In this document: piece after piece, positions 1 to 7,194 of the stretch
Numbering within the stretch: the stretch's first letter is position 1
Layout: each line of letters starts with the position of its first letter
From: Fervidobacterium sp.
Lineage (GTDB): Bacteria; Thermotogota; Thermotogae; Thermotogales; Fervidobacteriaceae
Direction of reading: 5' to 3'
Assembly: GCA_003526765.1 (NCBI GenBank)
Contig: DPXZ01000125.1
Coordinates: forward strand, 1 to 23,786
Length of the DNA stretch: 23,786 nt
Notes under the pieces: generated by a model
What the model was told of the DNA's origin: nothing
The model's database searches: none
What the model saw: only the letters and a program-made list of their open reading frames with translations
Position numbers and translations under genes: made by a program

Positions 1-608
1 GCTACAACTATTACAGAGACGAGCAAACTGTTCAATATGTACCGTGAGAACATATCTTCTTTTAGTACGTTCACGTAATTGAGCAAAGTCGGAAATCGGT
101 AGACTAATTTCACATCGTCAAGCAAGAATTCTTTGTCGCCTTCGAAGTCAAATGCAAGTTTGGAAATATACCTAAGGTCTATATCTTTTATTTCCTTTTG
201 TTTTATTGTGAATTTCTTCCATTCAGGTTGTGCGGTAAAATTCTCTGCATATTTCCCACCGAAAGCATCAATGATTTCGACAGAAAAACTCCCAGAACCT
301 TTCACCCAGAATTCGATATACTTTGCAACACGTACGTCCAATTTGTCGGTCAGTAATTCGACTCTACCATTGGCTGCCAAAGATGTTGTGCTACTCGGTG
401 ATTCGTTTCTTAAACTAATGCTATCACCTTTTACTTTTCTCTTCAAGTATGACGCATACTTTGTCTCAAAATCATTTATATACCTTTCTTTGACAACTTT
501 CGTCAAAGTGCCGCTTGGAATTACAGAGGTATAGAACATGGAAAGCATAGGAAAGAGCGATATGAAGAGTAGTATGAACATTATGCAGAGTAGAACGGCT
601 TTTTTCAT
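1..608 (-). CDS. Carbohydrate ABC transporter permease, MalG type, with inserted extracytoplasmic domain (partial)
   Basis: This is the second inner-membrane permease of the sugar ABC operon; the window edge cuts off its 3' part. The ATG at 606-608 overlaps the stop of the upstream permease (ATGA), which fixes the start. The visible 202 residues begin with MKKAVLLCIM and a first membrane helix (about residues 4-27). An extracytoplasmic stretch of about 150 residues (30-175) follows, and then 'LNYVNVL.ED.FSRYILNSLLVSVIVV', which matches the usual MalG core start before TM2. The insert has beta-strand-rich segments of the kind YIEFWVKGSGSFSVEI, WKKFTI and FLLDDVKLV, which resemble galactose-binding/CBM-type jelly rolls. 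Family knowledge: MalG-type permeases pair with a MalF-type partner and an ATPase. The EAA loop lies outside the window. Permease identity is firm from context; the fold of the insert is inference. Confidence 0.85.
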   Translation of the reverse strand, partial: MKKAVLLCIMFILLFISLFPMLSMFYTSVIPSGTLTKVVKERYINDFETKYASYLKRKVKGDSISLRNESPSSTTSLAANGRVELLTDKLDVRVAKYIEFWVKGSGSFSVEIIDAFGGKYAENFTAQPEWKKFTIKQKEIKDIDLRYISKLAFDFEGDKEFLLDDVKLVYRFPTLLNYVNVLKEDMFSRYILNSLLVSVIVV

Positions 609-1489
609 ATGGCTTCACTCCTAAGCAGACGCCCTTGGATGAGAGTTATTATCAAGACAATGAAGACAAGTATGTATCCAATGGCAGAAGCATATCCCAT
701 TTCGAAATTGCGAAATCCTACGATGTAAAGATAATGAACTATTGTCTGAGTAGAGTTCATTGGGCCTCCACCTGTCATGGTAAATACCTCCGAGAATATC
801 TGGAAGGATCTTATAGTATTGATGGCAATTACGAAGTATAGTGTGGGCTTTAGCAACGGCATAGTGATTTTGGAAAATAATGCTTTCCGATCAGCACCAT
901 CGATTCTTGCAGCTTCATACAGCTCTTCTGGGATGCTTTGGAGTCCTGCCAAAAATAGTATCGTATAATAGCCAACAGCTGCCCAAACGTCCATTATCAT
1001 GATGGATAGTAAAGCGGTTTTCACGTGAGCCAACCAACTCGTCGGTAGTGGCTGACTGCCGAAGAGCTCAAGCATTTTGTTAAAGAAACCATCGGCACTG
1101 TAAAGGTACATCCACATGGTAGATATGACGACCGTTGAAATGACTGATGGTAAGAAAAAGCCAGCTTTGAAGACATCCTTCAGAGGTAAGAATCTACTGT
1201 TTATAATCAATGCAAGCAAAAGGGCAAAAACCGTTGTGAATGGTATGGTCCCTATAACGAATATGAACGTATTTTTTAAGGCGGTAAGAAAAATACTATC
1301 CTTAAAAGCATGAATGTAGTTTGTGAGACCAACGAGGCTGAACTTTGGACTCAGACCTGAATAATCGGTGAAACTTATGAAAAATGAAAAAATTATCGGA
1401 AATGCCCCAAAAATCAAGAAGATTATCAAAAATGGAGATAGCAATAACAATGTTTCAAAGTTGTATCTGATTTTCCTCTTTTTGCCCAT
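605..1489 (-). CDS. Carbohydrate ABC transporter permease, MalF/UgpA type
   Basis: This is an inner-membrane permease of a CUT1-type sugar importer, 294 residues and about six hydrophobic helices. It starts with MGKKRKIRYN, a positively charged cytoplasmic end before TM1. The EAA loop that docks the ATPase is clear around residues 188-212 (EELYEAARIDGAD followed by MPLL). The ribosome binding site AAAGGTGGTGAG sits just before the ATG. Its stop overlaps the next permease start by four bases (ATGA), so the two are translationally coupled. It lies 66 bases downstream of the binding-protein gene, with a strong hairpin in that gap. No ATP-binding subunit is encoded here; CUT1 systems often borrow a shared MsmX-like ATPase. 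The substrate is inferred from the neighbouring GH3 gene to be N-acetylglucosamine oligosaccharides. Confidence 0.93.
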   Translation of the reverse strand: MGKKRKIRYNFETLLLLSPFLIIFLIFGAFPIIFSFFISFTDYSGLSPKFSLVGLTNYIHAFKDSIFLTALKNTFIFVIGTIPFTTVFALLLALIINSRFLPLKDVFKAGFFLPSVISTVVISTMWMYLYSADGFFNKMLELFGSQPLPTSWLAHVKTALLSIMIMDVWAAVGYYTILFLAGLQSIPEELYEAARIDGADRKALFSKITMPLLKPTLYFVIAINTIRSFQIFSEVFTMTGGGPMNSTQTIVHYLYIVGFRNFEMGYASAIGYILVFIVLIITLIQGRLLRSEAI

Positions 1490-1514
1490 GTTCTCACCAC
1501 CTTTGAAAATTCAA

Positions 1515-1546
1515 ACTTGCCCCGTGCAACATGGCACGGGGCAAGT
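1515..1546 (-). promoter_or_regulatory. Intercistronic hairpin between binding-protein and permease genes
   Basis: A perfect 13-bp inverted repeat has arms at 1515-1527 and 1534-1546 and a six-base loop. It begins 10 bases past the binding-protein stop. On the minus strand it is followed by TTTGAATTTTC, only a moderate U-rich tract, and then by the permease ribosome binding site. Such elements commonly act as partial terminators or 3' stabilisers, giving more binding protein than permease. That role is inferred; the hairpin itself is directly visible. Confidence 0.8.
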
Positions 1547-1555
1547 AACTTTGTA

Positions 1556-2767
1556 TTATCTCTTCCCGTCAAGAATATCTTGCACAATTGTGTTGTATTT
1601 AGTCAGTATGCTTGCAATGCTCTTGTCTGTGAGAATGATTTCCTCAACGAGGTCTTTAAGAACATCTTCGATCTTCGGCCATACTGCAATCGATGGTACT
1701 GGCTTTGCATATTTGTTCTGTTCATAGAACACTTTATGCATCGGATGATCTGTAAACCACGGGTCTTTTCCTGCATCTACATGTGATGGGAATATGGCAG
1801 GCCACAACTTGGCTATTTCCATAGCTACGTCAGGTTTTATTAGGAATTCTATAAGCTTTTGTGCTGCATCCTTGTTCTTTGAGTTCTTCATCACAGCCAA
1901 GACCTCTGCACCAGCAAAGGAAGCATGAGTACCAGAATTCTCCGATGGCTTTGGTATGAATGTGACATCGAAAGGCAATTCTGGATAATTTGTTTCGAGA
2001 TAGTCTATGTCCCAAGCTCCACTAACGTACATTCCCACTTTGCCCTCTCCAAAGGCTTTAGCAAGGTCGTCTTGTTTCGTTTTCAGAGAATTCTTTGCAA
2101 GTTTTCTGTAGAATTCTGCAGTTTGATTTACTCTTGGAGAAATGAGCAGAGCTTTCTTTCCGTCTTCAGAGATAATATCTCCTCCGGTGCACCATACTGC
2201 TGGTAAGAACCACTGCTGCCATGGACTGTAGCTCTCTCCGGAAGGTAATCCAAACCCATATATGTCTGGACCAAGGGCATCGATCTTTGCAGCAGCTTTC
2301 AAAACATCATCCCAAGTTACCGGAGGATTGTCTGGATTAAGACCTGCTTTTTCAAATAGTTCCAAGTTGTAGAACATAGCCCTTGTACCGAGCAACCATG
2401 GCACCGAATAGTAACTCCTCTTGTAATAAGTAGTGTTCCATCCAATGTAGTTCTTTCCATACTTTTTGTAGAAACTGTCCATGTTCTCTAGTGCACCTTT
2501 GTCTGCGAAACTTGCCACCCACGTATTTCCGAGTTCCACAACGTCTAATGCGTCGCCACCTGCAATTGCGGTGACTATCTTGTCAAAGCCGTTTGACCAA
2601 GAGAGTTGCACATACTCGACGTCGATATCTGGATTTTCTTTCATGAACGTTGTTAGAACTTTCTTTGCATGTTCATCGTTCATCGTGAAACCCCAGAAAG
2701 TGACTTTAACCTTGGAAAAACTTAGAACCGTTAAGACAGTAAACATGATAACTAAGAACCTTTTCAT
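1556..2767 (-). CDS. Extracellular sugar-binding protein of ABC transporter (family 1)
   Basis: This is a solute-binding lipoprotein-like or soluble periplasmic protein of 403 residues that delivers sugar to the adjacent permeases. A signal peptide is visible (MKRFLVIMFTVLTVLSFS), with no lipobox cysteine, as in many Thermotogales binding proteins. The mature protein opens with KVKVTFWGFTMNDEHAKKV, the typical first strand and helix of family-1 binding proteins. Later landmarks are 'PWLLGTRAMFYN', where the hinge is expected, and 'SGAWDIDYLE'. The many Trp and Tyr residues would suit sugar stacking. The start overlaps the GH3 stop by four bases. The ligand is not readable from sequence; chitobiose or GlcNAc oligomers are inferred from the NagZ-like gene and ROK regulator in the same operon. 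Confidence 0.92.
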   Translation of the reverse strand: MKRFLVIMFTVLTVLSFSKVKVTFWGFTMNDEHAKKVLTTFMKENPDIDVEYVQLSWSNGFDKIVTAIAGGDALDVVELGNTWVASFADKGALENMDSFYKKYGKNYIGWNTTYYKRSYYSVPWLLGTRAMFYNLELFEKAGLNPDNPPVTWDDVLKAAAKIDALGPDIYGFGLPSGESYSPWQQWFLPAVWCTGGDIISEDGKKALLISPRVNQTAEFYRKLAKNSLKTKQDDLAKAFGEGKVGMYVSGAWDIDYLETNYPELPFDVTFIPKPSENSGTHASFAGAEVLAVMKNSKNKDAAQKLIEFLIKPDVAMEIAKLWPAIFPSHVDAGKDPWFTDHPMHKVFYEQNKYAKPVPSIAVWPKIEDVLKDLVEEIILTDKSIASILTKYNTIVQDILDGKR

Positions 2768-4119
2768 ACCGCTCCCTCCCTTTTGATGAGCTGAAGAACG
2801 TGATATACCGAAATGAGTTTCGATGAATACGGAATTACGAATTCTGAGTAGTTGTTCTCAGTTTCATCGTCGAACTTTCTCAAAAATACGTATATTATTC
2901 TTTTTGCATCTATGTTCTTGACTCCGTCGAGGACAAAGTAGACAACTGGACCAATGAACGACATTTTGATTGCTTCATCTTCATAGTACACGTGAGAGTT
3001 CGGAAATTCCGTTAAGATAAGTTCTCTTATGGATTTCAAATCCCTTTCCGTTGTATCCGCAAGGCTTAGATTTTGAGGAGTTGGAATGACAAAACTCGGT
3101 TCCAAAACTGGTGATGAAATGTTTGCCTTGATTACTTTCTTGGAGGTATCAGATAAGAATCTTGCAGGGTATGTGTTTTTCACGTATTTGTTCTTGATTC
3201 TCTCCACTTTTTTTGATTTTTCATTTAACAAATCTCTGTCCAATTCACCAGTTTCAACCATTGAATAGAATGTCTCGATGATTTCTAAGTTATTTTCCAC
3301 ATCACTTATGAGTATGATATCGCCATCTGCTTCAAAGAATTTCCTGATCGCCTCACGTGGTGAATAATACTTCTTCAAAGCCCCCATTTCAAAAGCATCA
3401 GATAGGATGAGTCCATCAAATCCAAAATCTTCTCGAAGGACTTCGTGTAACCATCTCTTTGAGAGCGTTGCTATCACATCATCGACGTCTGGATACACTA
3501 CATGTGCTGTCATTATGAAATCGGCACAGTTGGCCAATTTTCGAAATACAAGTACATCTCTATCATTCTCATCAAAGTCCTCTACGATCGGAAGTACAAA
3601 ATGAGAATCTGAAACGGCTCTTCCATGACCAGGAAAGTGCTTAAGAGTTGCAGCTATACCATATTCTGAGAGCCCTTCGATAAAGTCTCGCGATGCTTTT
3701 TCAACAATCTCATGGTCTGATGAGAAAGCCCTGAAACCTGTGACATGACTAGAAAATGAGTACTTTACATCAACAACGGGAGCAAAGAGTGTATTGAACC
3801 CGTGGAGTGACAAGAGATTTCCCAAATAATTCCCATAGAGACGAGCTCCACCTTCCATTCCGAACGCTAAGTTTCCAGGAGATGGGAAAACGTTAGGCAC
3901 AGTTTCCAGTTGGCCACCCTCATGGTCTGATGAGATAAAAAACTTGTATCCTTTATCGAAAAGTGAATATATCCGTTCCATACTCAACTGGAGAGAAGAC
4001 ACATCCTTCATATTCTCCGGATACAGGATAATGCCAGCTGGATTTATCTTTTCCAGTAGCGACGTATTTATGTTCTTCTGAAATCCAACAAAGAAAAGAT
4101 TACCAAATGTGTTATCCAT
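2764..4119 (-). CDS. nagZ: Glycoside hydrolase family 3, NagZ-like beta-N-acetylglucosaminidase
   Basis: This enzyme is predicted to cleave beta-linked N-acetylglucosamine from imported oligosaccharides in the cytoplasm. It is 451 residues long with no signal peptide. The NagZ signature is intact: KHFPGHG at 160-166 followed by DSH at 171-173, whose His is the unusual acid/base of NagZ-type GH3 enzymes. The nucleophile Asp is D241 in LILSDAFEMGAL. The N-terminal part also has the SDHEGG motif (64-69). About 110 residues after the TIM barrel form an additional C-terminal region not needed for NagZ catalysis. It overlaps the ROK gene by eight bases and the binding-protein gene by four. Its position in a sugar-uptake operon favours a catabolic role over cell-wall recycling; this is inferred. 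Confidence 0.92.
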   Translation of the reverse strand: MDNTFGNLFFVGFQKNINTSLLEKINPAGIILYPENMKDVSSLQLSMERIYSLFDKGYKFFISSDHEGGQLETVPNVFPSPGNLAFGMEGGARLYGNYLGNLLSLHGFNTLFAPVVDVKYSFSSHVTGFRAFSSDHEIVEKASRDFIEGLSEYGIAATLKHFPGHGRAVSDSHFVLPIVEDFDENDRDVLVFRKLANCADFIMTAHVVYPDVDDVIATLSKRWLHEVLREDFGFDGLILSDAFEMGALKKYYSPREAIRKFFEADGDIILISDVENNLEIIETFYSMVETGELDRDLLNEKSKKVERIKNKYVKNTYPARFLSDTSKKVIKANISSPVLEPSFVIPTPQNLSLADTTERDLKSIRELILTEFPNSHVYYEDEAIKMSFIGPVVYFVLDGVKNIDAKRIIYVFLRKFDDETENNYSEFVIPYSSKLISVYHVLQLIKREGAV

Positions 4120-5149
4120 TCTGCGCCACCTTCTTATAGAAGTAGTTTACCAAGTTTTCATCAGTGAAAACTTTGATGAGAGAGTTGATCGCTGCACCCT
4201 TTGCATTAACGAACTCAAAACCGTTTTCCAAAAGTATTTCTATATTTCTCTTTTCAATTAAATAAATGTGCTGCTTCACATGATCGACAAGCTTTGAAAT
4301 GCATGGGAGAGATGTAATATTTCCCCCGATTGCTAAGATTTCTGGATCGAAGATACTGGCTATGATCCCGATTCTTTTTGAAACCTCGTCTAAGAACTTC
4401 TCGAATACAACCGGATCCATGTCTTCTTCTTTGAGATCATCAAATGGAATCCTCTTTTGACATAAGCTCTTGTCTAATTTTGACTCGCCAGCTAAATTAC
4501 TCGAACCGTAGTACGGTTTTCCGTTGATTATTAGCCCAGCACCGAATCCTACCGGCTCATTGACAAAGTAAGGTACAGAAAGCTGAAAGTACAAGACCTT
4601 TGACTTTTCAAAGGAGTATCTTAGTCCACCACAAATCGCATCCTTCTCAACAAACACCGGAATATCAGTACTTAGGTCCCCAACAACATCGAAGTCGTGC
4701 AAATCTAACGCCTCAGAATAGATAATCTTGTTGTCTTTCACAATTCCCGGTACAGAGATTCCAACAGCAATTACATCCCTCTGAAGATTTACAATTTCCG
4801 AGATTTCTTTGCATATATTCTGTAGACTAATCTTCCTGGAAATTCTTCTCTTTTCCACAACCTCACCAAAGAGGTTGGTCTTCACATATTCGATACCGTC
4901 TTGTTCAACCGACAATCCAAGTACGTATCCCTTTTCCTTATTGAATCCGTACACAATAGTCTTGCGTCCGCCTAACGAAGAAGGCGAGAGTTCATTCGTT
5001 GGTAGGATGAGATTCACGGATTTGAGCCTGTTTATAGCTCTTGAAACAGTTGACTTTTCAAGTTTTAGGTTTTCTGATATATCTTTGGCTGTAACAATCC
5101 TGTTTTTCCAAGTAAAGTACATGATTTCTTTTACAGATTCAGTTATCAT
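4112..5149 (-). CDS. ROK-family transcriptional regulator (NagC/XylR type)
   Basis: This is a DNA-binding repressor, probably of this operon, with a ROK sugar-sensing domain; 345 residues. The N-terminal winged helix (about 5-60) contains 'TVSRAINRL' as recognition helix. The ROK domain follows, with GISVPGIV (130-137) and GFGAGLIINGKPYYGSSNLAGE spread over 201-222. Departures from sugar-kinase ROK proteins are clear: the usual E-N-D-A active-site segment reads VEKDA (167-171), AGE is not followed by the conserved GH, and the Cys-rich zinc motif is absent. It therefore probably senses sugar without phosphorylating it. It has ribosome binding site TAGGAGTG and its own promoter with an operator-like palindrome. 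It is the first gene of the operon, which suggests autoregulation. Confidence 0.9.
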   Translation of the reverse strand: MITESVKEIMYFTWKNRIVTAKDISENLKLEKSTVSRAINRLKSVNLILPTNELSPSSLGGRKTIVYGFNKEKGYVLGLSVEQDGIEYVKTNLFGEVVEKRRISRKISLQNICKEISEIVNLQRDVIAVGISVPGIVKDNKIIYSEALDLHDFDVVGDLSTDIPVFVEKDAICGGLRYSFEKSKVLYFQLSVPYFVNEPVGFGAGLIINGKPYYGSSNLAGESKLDKSLCQKRIPFDDLKEEDMDPVVFEKFLDEVSKRIGIIASIFDPEILAIGGNITSLPCISKLVDHVKQHIYLIEKRNIEILLENGFEFVNAKGAAINSLIKVFTDENLVNYFYKKVAQNG

Positions 5150-5195
5150 ACCATCACTCCTAAGCTATTGATTAAGTCAATTGTCTAGTTACCAT

Positions 5196-5222
5196 GTTAG
5201 TTGCTTGCATCAATCAACTAAC
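5196..5222. promoter_or_regulatory. Operator-like inverted repeat at the ROK promoter start site
   Basis: Perfect 8-bp arms GTTAGTTG (5196-5203) and CAACTAAC (5215-5222) are spaced by 11 bases. They can be extended by CCA/TGG if one bulged base is allowed. The repeat starts three bases downstream of the -10 box and covers the predicted transcription start, the place for a repressor to block initiation. Binding by the adjacent ROK protein is inferred. Confidence 0.55.
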
Positions 5223-5225
5223 TGG

Positions 5226-5253
5226 ATTGTACGATAAAACAATAGATTTCCAA
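5226..5253 (-). promoter_or_regulatory. Promoter of the ROK/sugar-uptake operon
   Basis: On the minus strand a -35-like TTGGAA (plus 5248-5253) and a -10 TACAAT (plus 5226-5231) are separated by 16 bases. The predicted start near 5219 lies about 70 bases before the ROK ATG. No other promoter is obvious between here and the end of the operon. This is a motif call only. Confidence 0.6.
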
Positions 5254-5582
5254 AATCCAAAAAAGCGTTGAAAAACGTTCTAAAATCCATTATAGTAAAT
5301 CAGCAGTTAGATTTCTATTATTTGCAAAACATATCACGGTTTTACTTGTCATACCATTTTTTGTCAGTCCGGATATGTGCTTTTTCACATTCGGAAAGCC
5401 AAATCGTAGCAGAGTTGGAGAGTTAGATGGAATTGGATGAGGAAGGTCAGCAGACACAGTTGTTGCCTTCTTGATGTCTTGGAATTTTCGATGTTAAGTT
5501 CTTGATGTTAAGTTATGGAAGGTATGTACGAGGGAGCGTTTGAGAAAATTGTAACGGTTCTTAAAGAGAGTATCGCAATGTA
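5254..5582. other. Intergenic stretch without recognised gene
   Basis: About 330 bases separate the ROK promoter from the 3' end of the Crp-type gene. I see no supported gene. It contains an 11-base direct repeat GATGTTAAGTT (5490-5500 and 5504-5514). It also contains a 23-codon open frame at 5515-5586 (MEGMYEGAFEKI...) with a stop six bases upstream and no convincing ribosome binding site, and another short frame at 5427-5474. These could be fossils of a decayed gene, but I cannot name one. No clear terminator for the Crp-type gene is visible. Confidence 0.4.
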
Positions 5583-6275
5583 TTAGTACATGTATGCATA
5601 ATCTCTGATGTATCGTTCGTCAATGATCTTGACTCTTTTTCCTTCCGTTTCGATTACACCAAGTTTTTCAAGCTCTGTAAAAACTCTTGATAGTGCGGGA
5701 CGTGTTGCACCGAATTCCCTTGCAAGTTCTTCTTTTGTCATGTTCATTGTGACGACTACGTCGTTTACTTGATCCATGAGTTGACACAAGTATGCGCAAA
5801 CTTTCTGTACTAAGTTTTTCATGGTGATCTCGTAGAATCTGTCAGTGACGAACTCGAACGAGTCGCTGATGTATCGCAGGAAGTTTTTGAGCAAAGTTTC
5901 GTCTTTCATAAGAAATTTGATGAATTGTTCTTTTGGTATCGACAGAAATAGCGATCCTCTTGCGGTCTCAACGTCCACGGGATACTTAGAAGTGCTGGAA
6001 AACATCGTAGCAGATGCCAAGAGTTTTGGTGCAAACATGTGATCTATCTGGAGAACCCGGCCATCTGGGTTTGTGAATAGGCCAAATGCCTCGCCATCAA
6101 CCAAGAAGAGTGCTTCATCGCACTCTTCTCCACGGGTTCTTACTATTTCTTTCGCCCCATAATGCTCAGTATGTCCCAGTTTGACAAGTTCGATTATGAG
6201 TTGTGTATTGACATTTTCAAAACATACACACAGTGAAAGTGAATGTACAATGCGTCCGATTTCTTCACTTTTCAT
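5583..6275 (-). CDS. Crp/Fnr-family transcriptional regulator
   Basis: This is a predicted DNA-binding regulator of 230 residues. The N-terminal cyclic-nucleotide-binding-like barrel spans about 15-140 (pattern GEECDEALFLVDGEAFGLF, later LLASATMF). A long dimer helix follows, then a winged helix with TKEELAREFGATRPALSRV (about 177-195), the Crp/Fnr HTH that includes the typical 'TR.ALSRV.. EL...G'. No Fnr-type four-cysteine cluster is present, only C16 and C18 near the N terminus. The phosphate-binding signature of true cAMP receptors is not evident, so the ligand is unknown. The ribosome binding site AAAGGTGG is four bases before ATG. It is the last gene of the seven-gene run, 30 bases after manA. 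Confidence 0.88.
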   Translation of the reverse strand: MKSEEIGRIVHSLSLCVCFENVNTQLIIELVKLGHTEHYGAKEIVRTRGEECDEALFLVDGEAFGLFTNPDGRVLQIDHMFAPKLLASATMFSSTSKYPVDVETARGSLFLSIPKEQFIKFLMKDETLLKNFLRYISDSFEFVTDRFYEITMKNLVQKVCAYLCQLMDQVNDVVVTMNMTKEELAREFGATRPALSRVFTELEKLGVIETEGKRVKIIDERYIRDYAYMY

Positions 6276-6305
6276 ACGTCCACCTTTTGATGATTATTTT
6301 GATGA

Positions 6306-7166
6306 TCAAATGAAATTGTACACGAGTATGCTCGGAAAATCTTCTTTCAAAAATCGAGAGAGTTCCTGTGTGCTCTCACCTTCTTCTGCCTCGATGACTG
6401 ATGCGGAGAAATTAGCTGATAATTCAGTCGGTATCGAAATGTGTAATTTTGATTCCTTCAAATTGGAGATGGTATCGTCTCTATTTGATTTATCCAGAAT
6501 TTGCATGGTGAAATACGGTGTCTTTAAGCAATTGATGTGCTCGAACACGATGTCGGATATTCTTACCTGTCTTGAAACTTGCAATGCCTTGTTCAGGTGT
6601 ACCTCACGCGGTCTGCCCCAATCGTATATTCTGTACGTGAGATCGGATGTCTGTTGCACTTCGATAACAGTGCTGTTTGGTCCTAATGCATGGACTGTAC
6701 CTGCAGGTATATATACGAACGTACCTTTTTTGACTTTGACAAATGTCAATATGTCCTTTAACTGTGACAATCTATCTTGTGCGATGAGCTCTTTCATGGT
6801 TTCTACATCTTCACATATGGCAAACTCGCCATCTTCCAAAAAGTACCAAGCCTCGCTCTTTCCCCAAGGTTCGTGTTCGATTTGTCGTGCAAATGCATCG
6901 TCTGGATGCACCTGGACACTGAGCCATTGGTTCGTTGATACGAGCTTTATGAGTAGTGGAAATTTTGGATATTTGCCATCGTATATAGATGTGCCATATT
7001 CGTTGATGGTCTTTCCATTTTCCATGGTCGTTTCGTATAATTGGTGTCCAGAGAGGAGCCATACCTCGCCGATGGGTAACTCCGATTGAACATTGAATAG
7101 TTCATTTATCTTCCAATTTCCCCAAACGAGTGGCCTGAATTTTGGTTGGACTTTGATTTCCGTCAT
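6306..7166 (-). CDS. manA: Mannose-6-phosphate isomerase, class I (zinc)
   Basis: This enzyme interconverts fructose 6-phosphate and mannose 6-phosphate. I start it at the ATG at 7164-7166 (MTEIKVQPKF, 286 residues) because TAAGGAGGCG lies eight bases upstream. The longer frame to 7232 would overlap the FapA-type gene and lacks such a site. The zinc ligands of the short type I family are present: Q85 and H87 in SVQVHPDD, E105 in GKSEAWYF and H159 in IPAGTVHALG. An Arg near 185 (YDWGRPR) suits phosphate binding. It sits 28 bases after the FapA-type gene and 30 bases before the Crp-type gene, and its product feeds mannose for nucleotide sugars or opens mannose catabolism. Confidence 0.92.
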   Translation of the reverse strand: MTEIKVQPKFRPLVWGNWKINELFNVQSELPIGEVWLLSGHQLYETTMENGKTINEYGTSIYDGKYPKFPLLIKLVSTNQWLSVQVHPDDAFARQIEHEPWGKSEAWYFLEDGEFAICEDVETMKELIAQDRLSQLKDILTFVKVKKGTFVYIPAGTVHALGPNSTVIEVQQTSDLTYRIYDWGRPREVHLNKALQVSRQVRISDIVFEHINCLKTPYFTMQILDKSNRDDTISNLKESKLHISIPTELSANFSASVIEAEEGESTQELSRFLKEDFPSILVYNFI

Positions 7167-7194
7167 TATCAAACGCCTCCTTACATGTCTGTAA

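Noticed and set aside
133..534. A 133-codon plus-strand open frame at the left edge
   Set aside because: It is antisense to the permease reading frame, which has a clear ATGA-coupled start and continues off the edge.
6181..7089. A 302-codon plus-strand open frame opposite manA and crp
   Set aside because: It lies fully antisense to two genes with intact motifs and good ribosome binding sites; composition is that of a shadow frame (Ser, Cys and Phe rich) with no domain signature.
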